Part shown: piece after piece, positions 46,436-55,345 of the stretch
How the letters are laid out: every line of letters starts with the position of its first letter
Numbering within the stretch: the stretch's first letter is position 1
Assembly (NCBI GenBank): GCA_964503885.1
Contig: CAZDCD010000015.1
Coordinates: 1-64,000 of the forward strand
Direction: 5' to 3'
Length of the DNA: 64,000 nt
From: CAZDCD01 sp964503885
Lineage (GTDB): Bacteria > Bacteroidota > Bacteroidia > Bacteroidales > UBA10428
The notes under the pieces: model-generated
What the model saw: only the letters and a program-made list of their open reading frames with translations
Database searches by the model: none
Told to the model about the DNA's origin: nothing
Program-made: the position numbers and the translations under genes

Positions 46436-47377
46436 ATGAAAGAAGAAATTATCGTAAGCGGCAGAATGAATGCATGGGTTGATCCGCATCTCAATATCTG
46501 GCATTGGCAGATCCCGCTGTATCTTTTTCTGGGAGGACTTGCTGCCGGTATTTTGTTTTTTGCCTCTTTGTATTATATTATGAATAAGGAAGATAAATAT
46601 CCCACAGCCGTAAGAAAAGCCCCGATGATCGTACCACTGATCTTGGTGATCGGACTGGCAGCCCTGCTTCTCGACCTAAAGCACAAACCCTTTTTCTGGA
46701 GGCTTTACACCACCATCAGGTTTGAATCTCCCATGTCATGGGGAGCATGGACACTCCTGGCTGTAACACCGTTGTCGTTCATCTGGGCAGCCTTATCGAT
46801 CAGGGACATCTTTCCGAAATGGGATTGGAAATTCAAATGGATAAAGGATTTTGAAGCGTTCTGCTCGGCTCACAAGCTCCAGATTGCCTGGGTTATGCTG
46901 ATCCTTGCTGTAATCCTTGGCATATATACTGGCATCCTGTTGTCGGCGTTTAATGCGCGTCCTTTATGGAATACATCAATCCTGGGACCGTTGTTCCTCG
47001 TCTCGGGACTGTCAACCGGCGCTGCAGTGATCATTCTCATGTCGGGATCGCACGAAGAAAAGGTTGTGTTTGCCCGGATTGATATCATCTTAATAGGCAT
47101 TGAGCTATTCCTGATCGTTCATATGTTCATGGGGTTCTTTGCCAGCCACCAGGTTCAGATCGATGCGGCAAAAATGTTCCTTGGCGGCCCGTTTACGGCA
47201 TCATTCTGGATCTTTGTGGTAGCCCTGGGATTGTTAATCCCTGCACTGCTTGAAGTCCTTGAGCTCAGAAAATATAAAATTCCGGTAATTATACCGGCAA
47301 CTCTTGTTCTTTTTGGCGGAATTATGATGCGGTTTATCATTGCCTATGCCGGGCAGGCAAGCAGGTGGCTGTATTGA
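46436..47377 (+). CDS. NrfD/PsrC-like membrane anchor subunit
   Basis: This 313-residue protein has about eight transmembrane helices. The first carries WHWQIPLYLFLGGLAAGILF, the typical NrfD/PsrC opening. It should oxidise menaquinol, anchor the complex and feed electrons to the iron-sulfur subunit. It lies 16 bases after that subunit's gene. Whether it conserves energy by proton movement cannot be read from sequence. Confidence 0.92.
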   Translation: MKEEIIVSGRMNAWVDPHLNIWHWQIPLYLFLGGLAAGILFFASLYYIMNKEDKYPTAVRKAPMIVPLILVIGLAALLLDLKHKPFFWRLYTTIRFESPMSWGAWTLLAVTPLSFIWAALSIRDIFPKWDWKFKWIKDFEAFCSAHKLQIAWVMLILAVILGIYTGILLSAFNARPLWNTSILGPLFLVSGLSTGAAVIILMSGSHEEKVVFARIDIILIGIELFLIVHMFMGFFASHQVQIDAAKMFLGGPFTASFWIFVVALGLLIPALLEVLELRKYKIPVIIPATLVLFGGIMMRFIIAYAGQASRWLY

Positions 47378-47411
47378 AAAGAAATTGTAAAGCATTAACA
47401 GACATATACCT

Positions 47412-47951
47412 ATGGAAAAGAAAACGAAGTACATCAATCCTTACATCGGCGGAGTGCTTCTCGGAGTTGTACTCCTTGCAGCGAATTTTATTTCTGGTCG
47501 TGGCCTCGGCGCCAGTGGAGCTGTTAAAAGTGCCATGGTAGCGGCGGCCGAAACGGTTGCCCCCAGGCATGTTGAAAAGGCGCCATTCTACCGTGATTAT
47601 TTTAAAACACACGGAGATGGTGGCGATACCAAAAGCAGTCCCATGAAATCGTGGCTGGTTTTTGAAATGCTCGGTGTGCTGGTTGGCGGATTTATTTCCG
47701 GGGCAATTGCCGGAAGATTAAAGATCAGGGTGGAACACTCGCCACGGATCAGCTCTAACAGGAGGCTACTTTTTGCCCTGATGGGTGGCGTGCTGTTCGG
47801 ATTTGGTTCCCAGCTGGGACGAGGGTGCACAAGCGGCTCGGCACTGAGCGGCATGGCTGTGTTGTCACTGGGAGGGTTCATTACCATGGCTGCCATTTTC
47901 GGTACCGCCTTTGCGCTTGCTTATTTTTTCAGGAAAAATTGGATTCAATGA
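47412..47951 (+). CDS. YeeE/YedE-family sulfur transporter, half-size unit 1
   Basis: This 179-residue membrane protein has about four helices. LFGFGSQLGRGCTSGSALSG is the conserved Cys motif of YeeE/YedE (DUF395) proteins; Cys139 is its only Cys. In the E. coli full-length protein TsuA, Cys residues pass thiosulfate across the membrane by S-S...H-S contacts. A second related motif, SGRGLGASGAVKS, lacks Cys. The loop between helices 1 and 2 is long (residues 48-78) and hydrophilic. It needs the second unit downstream to make a full transporter. Confidence 0.88.
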   Translation: MEKKTKYINPYIGGVLLGVVLLAANFISGRGLGASGAVKSAMVAAAETVAPRHVEKAPFYRDYFKTHGDGGDTKSSPMKSWLVFEMLGVLVGGFISGAIAGRLKIRVEHSPRISSNRRLLFALMGGVLFGFGSQLGRGCTSGSALSGMAVLSLGGFITMAAIFGTAFALAYFFRKNWIQ

Positions 47952-48049
47952 GTTACAGGGTAAACAGGGGTTACAGGGGTTATATATATAGTGAATCAAA
48001 ATAGGAACAGAACAACATGGAACAATTATAAAATTAAACATAAAATAAC
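47952..48049. repeat. Short intergenic tandem units (TTACAGGGG type)
   Basis: The 98 bases between the two half-transporter genes contain TTACAGGG, ACAGGGGTTACAGGGGTT and an ATATATAT run. The units match those bordering repeat copy A near 880-904. The 82-bp core is absent here. Confidence 0.5.
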
Positions 48050-48640
48050 ATGGGACCATTGATCGTAAACAATATCATTTCACAGAATACCAATCTGTTG
48101 CTTGCGTTTATTATAGGAATTGGTTTTGGCTGGGTACTTGAAAGCAGCGGTTTTTCATCGAGCCGCAAACTTGCCGGGGTTTTTTACGGGTATGATGCGG
48201 TTGTTTTGAAGGTATTTTTTACCGCCGCAGTGACCGCAATGCTGGGATTGCTTTTCTTCAGCCTGTTCGGTTGGATAAACCTGGATTATGTGTATATCAA
48301 TCCTACCTTTGTCAGTTCCGCGATCTGGGGTGGTGTAATTATGGGGGCGGGATTTATTATGGGCGGTTTTTGTCCGGGCACCAGTTTTTGTGCAGCCTCA
48401 ATAGGCAAAGTCGATGCCCTGGTATTTATCGGTGGATTGTTCATCGGCGTAATCGTTTTTGCCGAAGGCTACCCGTTATGGGAGACTCTGTATAAGGCGA
48501 ATTTCATCGGCGCCCCGAAACTGAGTGAAGCCCTGGGATTGTCTGATGGCCTGCTGGCCCTTGGTGTGATCCTTGCCGCGACCGGTATGTTTTATGTTGC
48601 CGAGTGGGCAGAAAAGAAGTTCCCGCAACCCGAATATTAA
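48050..48640 (+). CDS. YeeE/YedE-family sulfur transporter, half-size unit 2
   Basis: This 196-residue membrane protein has about five helices. The motif GGFCPGTSFCAASIGKVDAL (Cys108 and Cys114) is the conserved sulfur-relay motif of the second half of YeeE/YedE. The start region FGWVLESSGFSSSRKLAG is also family-typical. With unit 1 it should form a heterodimer that moves thiosulfate or another sulfur species. It follows a short repeat-bearing gap and precedes the rhodanese-like gene by 39 bases. Confidence 0.88.
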   Translation: MGPLIVNNIISQNTNLLLAFIIGIGFGWVLESSGFSSSRKLAGVFYGYDAVVLKVFFTAAVTAMLGLLFFSLFGWINLDYVYINPTFVSSAIWGGVIMGAGFIMGGFCPGTSFCAASIGKVDALVFIGGLFIGVIVFAEGYPLWETLYKANFIGAPKLSEALGLSDGLLALGVILAATGMFYVAEWAEKKFPQPEY

Positions 48641-48679
48641 ACTATACAGGTAAAATGAAAATGTATTAAAAACAGGAAT

Positions 48680-49297
48680 ATGAAAACACGTGTAATTCTA
48701 TCCATCTTGTTAATAGGTTTAGGCCTGATCATTGCGGCTGTCCCCCAGAACGTCACACATAAGTTCAAGCTCACCCCACAACAGCTGCTTGAAGAGGCCA
48801 ACACGAAAGTGAAGTATTTCACACCCGATGAAGTGGCTGAGCTGCTGATCAATAAAGATCCGTCAATAAGGCTTATCGATGTGAGACCGCAGGATGAATA
48901 CGACAAGTTTCATCTTCCTGGAGCAGTGAACATTCCGCGTACCGATCTCCTGAACAGCGAATATAAAGATGTTCTCGACCAGGATATCAAACAGAACATT
49001 TTTTATTCAAACGGAACTGTGGAAGCGAACGAAGCCTGGATGGTTACCCGCCAGCTCGGATACCTGAATAACTATATCCTGATGGGAGGATTGAATTACT
49101 GGGCTGAAACGATCATGAATCCTGTTCACCCTGCAAATACCTCGCCCGATGAAGAGATAGCCAGGTACCAGTTCCGTATGGGCGCAGGACAGGCACTGGG
49201 AGGAGCACAACCCGAAGAGACTTCCGAATCAGTCATCAAGATAGACAAACCCATCATCAAACGCCCTGCAAAGAAAAGGGTGCAGGGTGGATGCTGA
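48680..49297 (+). CDS. Membrane-anchored rhodanese-like protein with C-terminal GGC
   Basis: This 205-residue protein has a signal or anchor helix (residues 4-20) and a rhodanese domain at 43-140 (IRLIDVRPQDEYDKFHLPGA). The usual catalytic Cys position reads FYSNGT, with Ser110. The protein has a single Cys, Cys205, the last residue, preceded by Gly-Gly after a basic tail (RPAKKRVQGG). Canonical sulfurtransfer at the rhodanese site is therefore unlikely. The flexible tail may carry a persulfide or be modified. It is the last gene of the molybdenum-sulfur island, 39 bases after the second half-transporter gene. Confidence 0.82.
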   Translation: MKTRVILSILLIGLGLIIAAVPQNVTHKFKLTPQQLLEEANTKVKYFTPDEVAELLINKDPSIRLIDVRPQDEYDKFHLPGAVNIPRTDLLNSEYKDVLDQDIKQNIFYSNGTVEANEAWMVTRQLGYLNNYILMGGLNYWAETIMNPVHPANTSPDEEIARYQFRMGAGQALGGAQPEETSESVIKIDKPIIKRPAKKRVQGGC

Positions 49298-49744
49298 AAT
49301 GAGACTGGGGTTTTTAGCAAGAGCAAGTGGATGGATGCTGGAAACAAGATGCCAGTTGCTGAATGAACCCGGAGTAATCATTAGTCCCCGTTTGTCATGA
49401 CTTGACTATTGCCGGAGCGGACAGCGGCTGGCATGCAGTTTGTGGCATGCAGGTTTCTGGGTTTGGGGCTACTGTTTTTTTGATTAAAAAAAATAATTGA
49501 TCAGGGAATAACGGATTGAAATATTGCTTGATGATCTATAAATAAAGGGATGCGGATTATAAACAACAGAAATTGACGTTAGTCAGAATTGGATTACATC
49601 TTCCCCAACTTTTCATCGATATATAATATAACTGCTTTATAAAAAGGAGAATATACTTACCGGAACAGGTGACGCATCTCATCCTTAATAAACCAACTTC
49701 TTAGTTTTTACTGCGTAAACCATAAGCATAACAAATATAATAAT
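49298..49744. other. Intergenic gap without a recognised feature
   Basis: About 447 bases. No gene, hairpin terminator or operator was recognised. Short words such as TGGCATGCAG recur near 49430-49455. AT-rich DNA from 49610 to 49744 probably holds the promoter of the next gene. Confidence 0.45.
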
Positions 49745-50233
49745 ATGAAATACAAACAATTAATGATGTGTGCTTTTTTTCTGTCAGGTATGAGCCTTGC
49801 AATATTAAAAGCACAAGAAGCCATGCCTGCCTCGGGAGGTGAAGCTTCAGGAGGCGGAGGCTCTGTGAGTTATTCCATTGGTCAGGTGATGTATACCACA
49901 AATACCGGAACAAGCGGCTCTGCAACGCAGGGAGTACAGCAAGCTTATATTATTTCTGAGATATCAGGAATTGAGCAGTCGAAAGGCATTACCCTGGAAT
50001 ACTCGGTTTATCCCAATCCGACAATAGATTTTTTAAACCTAAGAATTAGGAATTATAACAACATGAACCTGACATATCAAATTCTGGATGTTGACGGAAA
50101 ACTTCTAAAGAATGAAAAAACGGAAGGTGAAGTAACAACGATCTCTATGAAAGATCTTATTCCCGGAGTTTATTTTCTGAGAGTTTCAGGAAACAAAAAA
50201 GAAGTAAAAACATTTCAAATCATTAAAAAATAA
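49745..50233 (+). CDS. Secreted protein with T9SS type A sorting domain
   Basis: This 162-residue protein has a signal peptide (residues 1-23, ending KAQ). A short Gly/Ser-rich segment (residues 28-37) and SYSIGQVMYTTNTGTSG precede a T9SS type A sorting domain (YSVYPNPTIDFLNLRI; LIPGVYFLRVSGNKKEVKTF; ending IIKK). Little is left for a functional domain, so it may be a structural or linker protein. Six bases separate it from the next gene, a longer secreted repeat protein without a sorting domain; the two may work as a pair. Confidence 0.85.
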   Translation: MKYKQLMMCAFFLSGMSLAILKAQEAMPASGGEASGGGGSVSYSIGQVMYTTNTGTSGSATQGVQQAYIISEISGIEQSKGITLEYSVYPNPTIDFLNLRIRNYNNMNLTYQILDVDGKLLKNEKTEGEVTTISMKDLIPGVYFLRVSGNKKEVKTFQIIKK

Positions 50234-50239
50234 AATAGT

Positions 50240-52243
50240 ATGAACAAGTTATTTACCATTGTAGGAGTAGTATTATTTACCGCAGGGGTGTTCCTGCCCC
50301 AGCAGGCAGATGCTCAACCACCCGAAAAAATGAGTTATCAGGCAGTATTAAGAAATGCAGATAATGCTTTATTGACAAGTACAGTAGTTGGAATGCAAAT
50401 AAGCATTTTGATAAGTACTGCCGATGGAACAGCGGTTTATGTAGAAACCCAAACACCAATTACCAACGCCAACGGATTGGTGAGTTTAGAAATTGGAACC
50501 GGAACAAGTACAGATGATTTCAGCAGCATTGACTGGTCTGCCGGACCTTATTTTATTAAAACTGAAACCGATCCTGAAGGTGGAATAAACTACGCCATTA
50601 CCGGTACAAGTCAGTTATTGAGTGTACCTTATGCTTTGTATGCAAAAACGGCTGAAAGCATTACCGGGACTATTACCGAAGACGACCCGGTTTATATAAG
50701 TAGCGAGGCTGCCAACATTACAGCCACCGACATTAACAATTTAGGTTACCTATCAGGCACCAATACAGGCGACCAGGATTTAAGTGGTTTAGCAGCACAA
50801 ACTGCATTAGAAGATTCTGCATCAGCTATCAGATCAGCTATATCCGATGTAAGTGGTTTTATTAGTATTGAAACAGATCCTGTTTTTGGAGCAAGCGTAG
50901 CCGCAAATATTACGTCTGGAGATATTACCCACTTAGGTAACTTGTCCGGCACCAACACAGGCGACCAGAATTTAACTGGTTTAGCAACACAAACTGCATT
51001 AAAAGATACCGCGTCAGCTATCAGATCAGCTATACCCGATGTCAGCGGGTTTTTAACTTCTGAAACCGACCCATTTTACGCAACAAGCGAAGCTATAAAT
51101 ATTGATGCAAATGATATTACTAACCTGGGTAATTTATCAGGCATCAATACAGGAAACCAGGATTTAAGTGGTTTAGCGGCACAAACTGCATTAGAAGATA
51201 CCGCGTCAGCTATCAGATCAGCTATACCCGACGTCAGCGGATTTTTAAGCATAGAAACCGACCCATTTTACGCAGCAAGCGAAGCCATAAATATTGATGC
51301 AAATGATATTACTAACCTGGGTAATTTATCAGGCATCAATACAGGAAACCAGGATTTAAGTGGTTTAGCGGCACAAACTGCATTAGAAGATACCGCGTCA
51401 GCTATCAGATCAGCTATACCCGACGTCAGCGGATTTTTAACTTCTGAAACTGACCCTGTTTATGGTTCATCGGTTGCCGCAGGCATAACCGGAACTGATA
51501 CAATCAACTGGAACAATGATTTGGTTGATGATGCTGATGCTGATACCACAAATGAACTACAAAATTTTGAACAGGTTTTGATAAAAGGAAATGATGCAAA
51601 TGGCATTAGCATTGTTAACACGGGAAAAATTGGTGTGGGAACGGCTTCACCAAGTGCAGAATCATCCATGGAAATAGCAATTGCCCTTCCGGTTATTTTT
51701 CCTTCAATGACCCAGTCGGAAGTTAACGCAATTTTTTCTCCTGTAGAGGGCATGGTTCAGTTTAATACGGATGCTCATAAGTTGCAGGTGTATGCTATGC
51801 TCACCGATAATGCATCTATTTTAAATGAGATTTTCATGAACAACAGTTCAGGTCCTTTTAACCCGATACTAAATCAATCCTGTACTTCTCCCATTGATGG
51901 ACAAGTAGTCGCGATTGAAATAATGTATAAGGATTTTGATTTAGCGATTCCTGATATTGATCTTGATGTAAATGGTGTTTTCCAAGGCATACAGATGATG
52001 CCAAGTTATACACAATTTACTTGGCATACATTTACGTTGGAAACGCCAGCTCCGGTAACTGCGGGTGTGCCGTTCAATTTTAATTTCATGGGACCCGGAG
52101 CTGATTTTCATGAATTTGCAACGAATAGTAATTATCCCAATGGGTCAGGAGGATGTTGTTTTGATTCTGGCGACGATGATTTATTGTTCAGGGTTCATAT
52201 TCAGCCTGACCCTGGTAGTTATGGCTGGCAGAATATGCATTAG
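50240..52243 (+). CDS. Secreted tandem-repeat protein (64-residue units)
   Basis: This 667-residue protein has a signal peptide (residues 1-25, ending ADAQ). Residues 28-140 form a conserved opening (MSYQAVLRNADNALL; GTSQLLSVPYALYA) found in Bacteroidota fibre-like proteins. Four 64-residue units start at 50678, 50870, 51062 and 51254, with a partial fifth at 51446; units 3 and 4 are nearly identical in DNA. Each has ETDP, NLSGxNTGxQDLSGL and DTASAIRSAIPDVSGF. The C-terminal domain (from about 530) has several Cys (PILNQSCTSP; GSGGCCFDSGDDD). It may form a surface fibre; function unknown. Confidence 0.85.
   Translation: MNKLFTIVGVVLFTAGVFLPQQADAQPPEKMSYQAVLRNADNALLTSTVVGMQISILISTADGTAVYVETQTPITNANGLVSLEIGTGTSTDDFSSIDWSAGPYFIKTETDPEGGINYAITGTSQLLSVPYALYAKTAESITGTITEDDPVYISSEAANITATDINNLGYLSGTNTGDQDLSGLAAQTALEDSASAIRSAISDVSGFISIETDPVFGASVAANITSGDITHLGNLSGTNTGDQNLTGLATQTALKDTASAIRSAIPDVSGFLTSETDPFYATSEAINIDANDITNLGNLSGINTGNQDLSGLAAQTALEDTASAIRSAIPDVSGFLSIETDPFYAASEAINIDANDITNLGNLSGINTGNQDLSGLAAQTALEDTASAIRSAIPDVSGFLTSETDPVYGSSVAAGITGTDTINWNNDLVDDADADTTNELQNFEQVLIKGNDANGISIVNTGKIGVGTASPSAESSMEIAIALPVIFPSMTQSEVNAIFSPVEGMVQFNTDAHKLQVYAMLTDNASILNEIFMNNSSGPFNPILNQSCTSPIDGQVVAIEIMYKDFDLAIPDIDLDVNGVFQGIQMMPSYTQFTWHTFTLETPAPVTAGVPFNFNFMGPGADFHEFATNSNYPNGSGGCCFDSGDDDLLFRVHIQPDPGSYGWQNMH
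50678..51521 (+). repeat. 192-bp in-gene tandem repeats
   Basis: The unit length is exactly 192 bases (64 codons), so changes in copy number keep the frame. Units begin at 50678, 50870, 51062 and 51254, with a partial unit from 51446. Units 3 and 4 differ at very few positions, while units 1 and 2 are more diverged, which fits recent slippage or unequal exchange inside the array. Confidence 0.9.
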
Positions 52244-52281
52244 TACCACGAATTATTTAAAAGTTAAGAAAATTTGCTTTT

Positions 52282-52313
52282 AAAAGAGCCCTTCAATAAT
52301 GAAGGGCTCTTTT
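52282..52313. terminator. Strong bidirectional rho-independent terminator
   Basis: A perfect 13-bp stem, AAAAGAGCCCTTC and GAAGGGCTCTTTT, surrounds the loop AATAAT. The T-run on both strands allows termination in either direction. It lies 38 bases after the stop of the repeat protein. Confidence 0.9.
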
Positions 52314-53111
52314 ATGTTTGTAACAGCAAACCCCACCAGGCGTAGTTTCTGACTTCGTTTAAAATAAAAGTTAGTTCCAGCGATGCCAGGCTGGTTTCGC
52401 TCCGCTTCCGGTGCCCTGTTACTGCCCCAGATATAAAATTTTATAATTTTTCTGCCGGTAAACCCACAGAATTTTTAACTTGAATAGACTAAATCCCTTT
52501 AGGGGCAACGAGTTGCATTGAAATGAATTCTGAAAATAAAAAAGGTATAAAGTGTACTCAGAAGGTCTATTTTGAAAACCAAATTACGGGTTATAATAGG
52601 ACAAATAATACTGAAACAGGTGCATATATAAGAAGTTAGCGTTCATGCTATGGCAGCGACACAATAAACGAAAAACTATGAAAAGACAACGCACAAATAG
52701 CACATTTGTAAGCTCCAACACACAAACTGATGCTTCAGCTTGAAAAAGAGCTATTTTTTTGCTCCCGCACAGGGCGAATTGCCTCGTTTTCCTCTCGGCA
52801 GGAATTTTAACCGCAACGCATATGCACCCCAACCGCCTTCTGTTCAATTTAACGTGTATAACTCATTTATTTTAAATAAAATTTGTAAGTTGGTTGCGAA
52901 TGGATAAGTTAACTAAAGCAATGGCAACTAAAACCAGGACGATACAGACAGAAGGGCGGTGCTATTGAACTATCCAATAAAAAACATAAAAACGAATTAG
53001 TGACGAAAAAATGCAATTCGACAACATGAAAGAACGGCTCTGCAATTATAATTTTATATGCTGATTTTCATTGCTTTACTTTGATGATTATTAACATTAA
53101 AACTTAAAGAA
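52314..53111. other. AT-rich intergenic region without a convincing gene
   Basis: Nearly 800 bases. Short reading frames on both strands have poor composition. The text resembles decayed intergenic DNA of environmental Bacteroidota (short words such as AAGCTCCAACACACAAACTG near 52710). No transposase, tRNA or recombination site was recognised. Confidence 0.5.
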
Positions 53112-53486
53112 ATGAAACAGATTAAAACTAGATTTTGGTTTTTTTACTTTATTATTTTAATTTCTTTTAGCTTAGCAGCAGGAATGATATTGAAATATAA
53201 TCAAACAGGAAATGCTTTAGACCCTTCTGCAATAGTACCCATGGTTGTTATTTTCTTAACGGGAGCCTGCATAAATTATCTGGTAAGATATGTTTTAAAC
53301 AAAGCTAAAACTTATAGCAAGACACAAATTAACAAACGGATTGTACCAGCCATAATACTTTTAAATATCGCAACCTTTATTATAGCTAATTTGTCAATTC
53401 AAGAGATTTCGGCTTATTCCTCGAGCAGATTAAAGCTAACGCTCAAAAACTGGACTGACAAAGATGTATTACTTTTGAGTAGATAA
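53112..53486 (+). CDS. Small hypothetical membrane protein
   Basis: This 124-residue protein has three predicted transmembrane helices: WFFYFIILISFSLAAGMI, then a helix around residues 38-58 (AIVPMVVIFLTGACINYLV), and another at 77-95. The composition is protein-like and AT-rich. No family is recognised. It stands alone in a low-GC stretch flanked by non-coding DNA. Confidence 0.6.
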   Translation: MKQIKTRFWFFYFIILISFSLAAGMILKYNQTGNALDPSAIVPMVVIFLTGACINYLVRYVLNKAKTYSKTQINKRIVPAIILLNIATFIIANLSIQEISAYSSSRLKLTLKNWTDKDVLLLSR

Positions 53487-53687
53487 AGAGTTGCTGATTT
53501 TAAACTATGGATGGATAGATAAAACAAAATAGAGCGACTCACAGTGTATCAGTAATAAGGGATTCAGTGGGTTACCAAAGGTTGTCTCCCGCAGCAAGGT
53601 TTTTTCTGGACGACAGTGAACCGCTTCGCAAATCCATACTACTGTTACACTTAAACATTGTGCGTACTAAAACCAGAATTGACCGAC

Positions 53688-54467
53688 ATGACAAGAATTA
53701 TATGCTATCTATTACTATTTGGTTATTCTAAACTACTTTCCGGAGTTGAACCGAAAGGATTTATTGCCTTAAATTATACTATAAATGAATATGTTGACTC
53801 AATAAAAATTCCAATTTATCGTAGTATTGAAGGTGAAATTATCGGAAATTGCAGAATACGGCCTGCCAATGGAGAAAATGGACCGGGTTTTGAAATCAAT
53901 GACCTATACGGTAAGAAATTTCCATCTTATAAATATCCATTGGAGCCCCTGAAAGATTCAAAATATTATGCTGTAAGATATTGGAATACAAATAACATCG
54001 ATAGTTGTGAATATTATGGCAATGGATATCAACTAAGTACTTATCATCTGACATACTATGACAAAAAGGAAAATTACTTAAAAATACTGGCAAATACAGT
54101 TGAGGGTGGTGCATGGATAGAATTGGATGAAAAGCTATTTAAAGCAAATGACTGGGTGCAGGAAATAATTAACAATTGGTATGGTCCATATGTATATGGC
54201 TTTGACAATTACAGATTGAGGAAAAGCCCATCCTTGGATGGTGAAGTCATTACAAAACTTAAAGATACTCAATACACAATGGTTGATTTTATTCGACGAA
54301 AAGGCCATTGGATTGAGGTTTCCGTCTGTGAATTAAAACAAGGTATTGAAATAACATGCGAAGAAGTGCAGGTTACAGAAGAATGCATTGAAATATTTAC
54401 GGGCTGGTTAAGAATTGTTGATCCATATGGAATGCCAGATGATATATGGTTTTATCCTGATTGTTAA
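53688..54467 (+). CDS. Hypothetical secreted protein with SH3-like region
   Basis: From 53688 (MTRIICYLLLFGYSKLL) it encodes 259 residues; ten upstream in-frame codons lack signal features. A short signal peptide is likely. Residues about 170-245 resemble a bacterial SH3-like fold (YRLRKSPSLDGEVITKLKD, then GHWIEVSVCE and TGWLRIV). Such domains often bind peptidoglycan or peptides. Four Cys in the C-terminal part (VCELKQG; CEEVQVTEEC; PDC) may form disulfides. Function unknown; the neighbours are also orphans. Confidence 0.65.
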   Translation: MTRIICYLLLFGYSKLLSGVEPKGFIALNYTINEYVDSIKIPIYRSIEGEIIGNCRIRPANGENGPGFEINDLYGKKFPSYKYPLEPLKDSKYYAVRYWNTNNIDSCEYYGNGYQLSTYHLTYYDKKENYLKILANTVEGGAWIELDEKLFKANDWVQEIINNWYGPYVYGFDNYRLRKSPSLDGEVITKLKDTQYTMVDFIRRKGHWIEVSVCELKQGIEITCEEVQVTEECIEIFTGWLRIVDPYGMPDDIWFYPDC

Positions 54468-54542
54468 ATATATTTTAGGAGTTGTATATCTTGCAGGAAA
54501 ACCAGATAACAGAATAATTGACAATTTCTAAATGATGAATCT

Positions 54543-55310
54543 ATGAATAAAAAGCAATGGTACGAAATCCTTTTTGAGAATTATGGTCAGAAATACGATA
54601 ATGAAATTTTCACACAAGGAACTGTCGGTGAATGTGATTTTATTGAAAAAGAATTCAAATCCAACAAGTCTTTAAAGATACTCGATGTGGGATGCGGAAC
54701 AGGAAGGCATGCAATAGAATTGTCGAAAAGAGGATATATCGTAACCGGAATTGACTTGTCAGAGACACAGCTTGCACGAGCAAGGGAAAAAGCAGATAAA
54801 AATAACCTACATATTGATTTTATTAAGCACGATGCGAGAAAATTGCCTTTTACCAATGAATTTGATGCTGCCATAATGCTCTGTGAGGGAGGGTTTCCAT
54901 TGATGGAAACTGATGAAATGAACTTTGAAATACTGAAAAGTGTGACAAAGTCAATTAATGCACAAGGGAAATTTATATTTACAACCCTGAACGGTCTTTT
55001 TCCCCTATACCACTCAGTTGAAAAATTTTGTGCTTCAAATGCTGATGACGTTAATGCGACATATCGTAGCAACAGTTTTGATTTAATGTCGTTCCGGGAC
55101 TATAATATCACCGAAGTTGAAGACGATTCAGGAAAGATAAGAACACTTGAATGTAACGAGAGGTATTATGTACCCAGTGAAATAAGCTGGTTATTAAGAT
55201 CGCTTGGATACAAGCATGTTAACATATCTGGAGCTAAACTCGGAGCATTTTCGAGAAATGACAAATTAACAACCGAAGATTTTGAAATGCTGGTTATCGC
55301 TGAAAAATAA
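54543..55310 (+). CDS. Class I SAM methyltransferase (UbiE-like)
   Basis: This 255-residue protein has SAM motif I ILDVGCGTGRHAIELS at about 47-62, then GIDLSETQLARAREKA and FDAAIMLCEGGFPL. The rest follows a small-molecule methyltransferase layout. No membrane segment is present. It sits in the low-GC stretch, 36 bases before a flavin-binding-fold gene, and may form an operon with it. Substrate unknown. Confidence 0.85.
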   Translation: MNKKQWYEILFENYGQKYDNEIFTQGTVGECDFIEKEFKSNKSLKILDVGCGTGRHAIELSKRGYIVTGIDLSETQLARAREKADKNNLHIDFIKHDARKLPFTNEFDAAIMLCEGGFPLMETDEMNFEILKSVTKSINAQGKFIFTTLNGLFPLYHSVEKFCASNADDVNATYRSNSFDLMSFRDYNITEVEDDSGKIRTLECNERYYVPSEISWLLRSLGYKHVNISGAKLGAFSRNDKLTTEDFEMLVIAEK

Positions 55311-55345
55311 CCGGAGAATGCATGCATAAATACATATAAAATTAA

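Noticed and set aside
50678..51521. CRISPR array
   Set aside because: The repeats are 192 bp, contiguous, coding and without spacers.
52584..52847. 87-codon minus-strand frame
   Set aside because: It is Cys- and Arg-rich without domain or promoter, in decayed intergenic DNA.
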